The notes under the pieces are model-generated. The model was given only the letters and a program-made list of their open reading frames with translations, did no database searches and was not told the origin of the DNA. The position numbers and the translations under genes were made by a program. Shown piece by piece: positions 4,890-5,868 of a DNA stretch of 5,868 bases; position 1 is the first letter of the stretch, and every line of letters begins with the position of its first letter. Source of the stretch: Pirellulaceae bacterium. Its GTDB lineage: Bacteria > Planctomycetota > Planctomycetia > Pirellulales > Pirellulaceae. Location of the stretch: assembly GCA_020846515.1 (NCBI GenBank), contig JADLDX010000184.1:1-5868 (forward strand). The letters run 5' to 3'.

Positions 4890-5868
4890 GTGCACTGCAA
4901 AGCCTACATTTTTTTGGCTGTCCTGTCCTGGTGGCTTTGTGTCGCGCCGTACTTGCCGCTATCGTCGCCATCCACGTTGTTCGCACAAACGTCTCCCCCT
5001 TCATCGGCCCCGTCTTCGAACCCTACCTCACGCACCACTGCCCCCTCTTCTTCGACCACGGAGCCGGTTAAGAACGTACCTCTGGCAGCGCTTGACCCAC
5101 TGCAATTTAAGCAGGAGCTTGATCGACTGGACGCGATCTGCGCGCGCCTGGGTTTAAACGCTGAGCAGCAATTGATGCAGGGCTGGTTGCCTGTGGCCAA
5201 GACAGATACGCATCGGCTTTACCTGCCTGTATTGCCTGATCCGTTGGTTAATAGGGCTGACAGAACGGCGGCACAGAAGACGGCCCATGACAATTGGTTG
5301 AAGTACTTCGCCGCGGCTCGACGTCGTCATGCCCAGTATTGGTATGAGCAAGCTCAACAGAGTCTGGCCCAGGGCGATGAGTGGGCTGCGTATCAAAGTT
5401 TGTGGCGCGCAGCCCGTGAGGATAGCACTCATCCGGACGTTAAACGCGTGCTCGCACCGTTGCTATCGGCGTTGACGATCAAATCGAAACCCCGTGTAGC
5501 CAAAGCGGCACATGAACTGGGTTGGGCACCGGGCACGTACCTGCAGCTGGAGAGCACCAATTTCAAGCTCATCAGCCGGGCCGACGCAGCCACGACTACG
5601 GCGCTCGCCCAACAGCTGGAGAACTTTTTTGCGTTATGGACTCAAACCTTCTATCCACTGTGGGCGCCACCCAATGTGACCAGTGCGCGCTTGGCAGGTC
5701 GCAATACCAACTTTAGTCGCCGCCAGCAGATGTCCGTCGTGCTCTGCCAAGATCGCCAAGATTATTTGAAGACGCTGCGAGTCAGCGAAACCAATATCGA
5801 CGTATCGGTCGGCTACTACAATCCCGATCGACAGCTGGCCTTCTTCTATCCGGATCCAAATCTGCAAG
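4890..5868 (+). CDS. Secreted DUF1570-like (putative zinc-peptidase-fold) protein, 3' truncated by window edge
   Basis: An open frame of 326 codons runs from a GTG start to the window end without a stop. The first in-frame ATG comes only at codon 95. The N-terminus is a signal peptide: HCK, a hydrophobic stretch (AYIFLAVLSWWLCVAPYLPL, 5-24) and a probable cleavage after LFA (30-32). A Ser/Thr/Pro-rich linker covers 34-59 and a helical, charged region 66-210. From about residue 217 the frame resembles DUF1570: FKLISRADAATTTALAQQLE, FFALWTQTFYPLW, a VVLCQDRQDYLKTL strand-helix, then GYYNPDRQLAFFYPDPNLQ at the cut. In that family a zinc-binding HExxH-type motif would be expected next, outside this window. 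An exported protein with a peptidase-like fold is therefore inferred, without a visible active site. It diverges from the cyclotransferase-like gene across 141 bp. Confidence 0.82.
   Translation, partial: MHCKAYIFLAVLSWWLCVAPYLPLSSPSTLFAQTSPPSSAPSSNPTSRTTAPSSSTTEPVKNVPLAALDPLQFKQELDRLDAICARLGLNAEQQLMQGWLPVAKTDTHRLYLPVLPDPLVNRADRTAAQKTAHDNWLKYFAAARRRHAQYWYEQAQQSLAQGDEWAAYQSLWRAAREDSTHPDVKRVLAPLLSALTIKSKPRVAKAAHELGWAPGTYLQLESTNFKLISRADAATTTALAQQLENFFALWTQTFYPLWAPPNVTSARLAGRNTNFSRRQQMSVVLCQDRQDYLKTLRVSETNIDVSVGYYNPDRQLAFFYPDPNLQ

Noticed and set aside
4884..4910. TTGACA followed by TACATT as a promoter
   Set aside because: The spacing is only 15 bp, and both boxes overlap the start codon and signal-peptide codons of the DUF1570-like gene.

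Overview
The window looks like a chromosomal segment of a planctomycete, probably Pirellulaceae-like. The pointers are a planctomycete-style ECF sigma factor, a secreted DUF1570-type protein, and intergenic GTAGGCCGGAAC hairpin repeats with a RAYT transposase. This assignment rests on protein style and is an inference. Six protein genes are supported: five complete and one cut by the right edge.

Left part (1-1185): a minus-strand ECF-type sigma factor lies at 48-614. About 570 bp without a credible gene follow. This stretch holds a 253-bp element bounded by perfect 19-bp inverted repeats (789-1041), then a REP-like hairpin pair (1077-1178).

Middle (1186-2163): a minus-strand REP-associated tyrosine transposase (RAYT, 1186-1740) has REP-like hairpins close to both ends. 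Further hairpins follow to 2090, including a 20-bp tandem array of half-hairpins. In all there are six copies in strictly alternating orientation. A 40-bp imperfect palindrome centred on CTAG (2093-2132) sits directly upstream of the next gene.

Right part (2164-5868): a Gfo/Idh/MocA-type oxidoreductase is followed 45 bp later by a WYL-domain transcription regulator with a TTG start and a strong Shine-Dalgarno. They are probably one transcript, and the regulator may sense a metabolite linked to the dehydrogenase. The regulator's 3' end overlaps by 55 bp the 3' end of a convergent gamma-glutamylcyclotransferase-like gene. Divergent from that gene, a GTG-started, signal-peptide-bearing DUF1570-like protein runs off the right edge.

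The best candidates for a second look are the REP/RAYT cluster, the transposase-free inverted-repeat element, and the long palindrome upstream of the oxidoreductase/WYL pair. None clearly amounts to a wholly new system.
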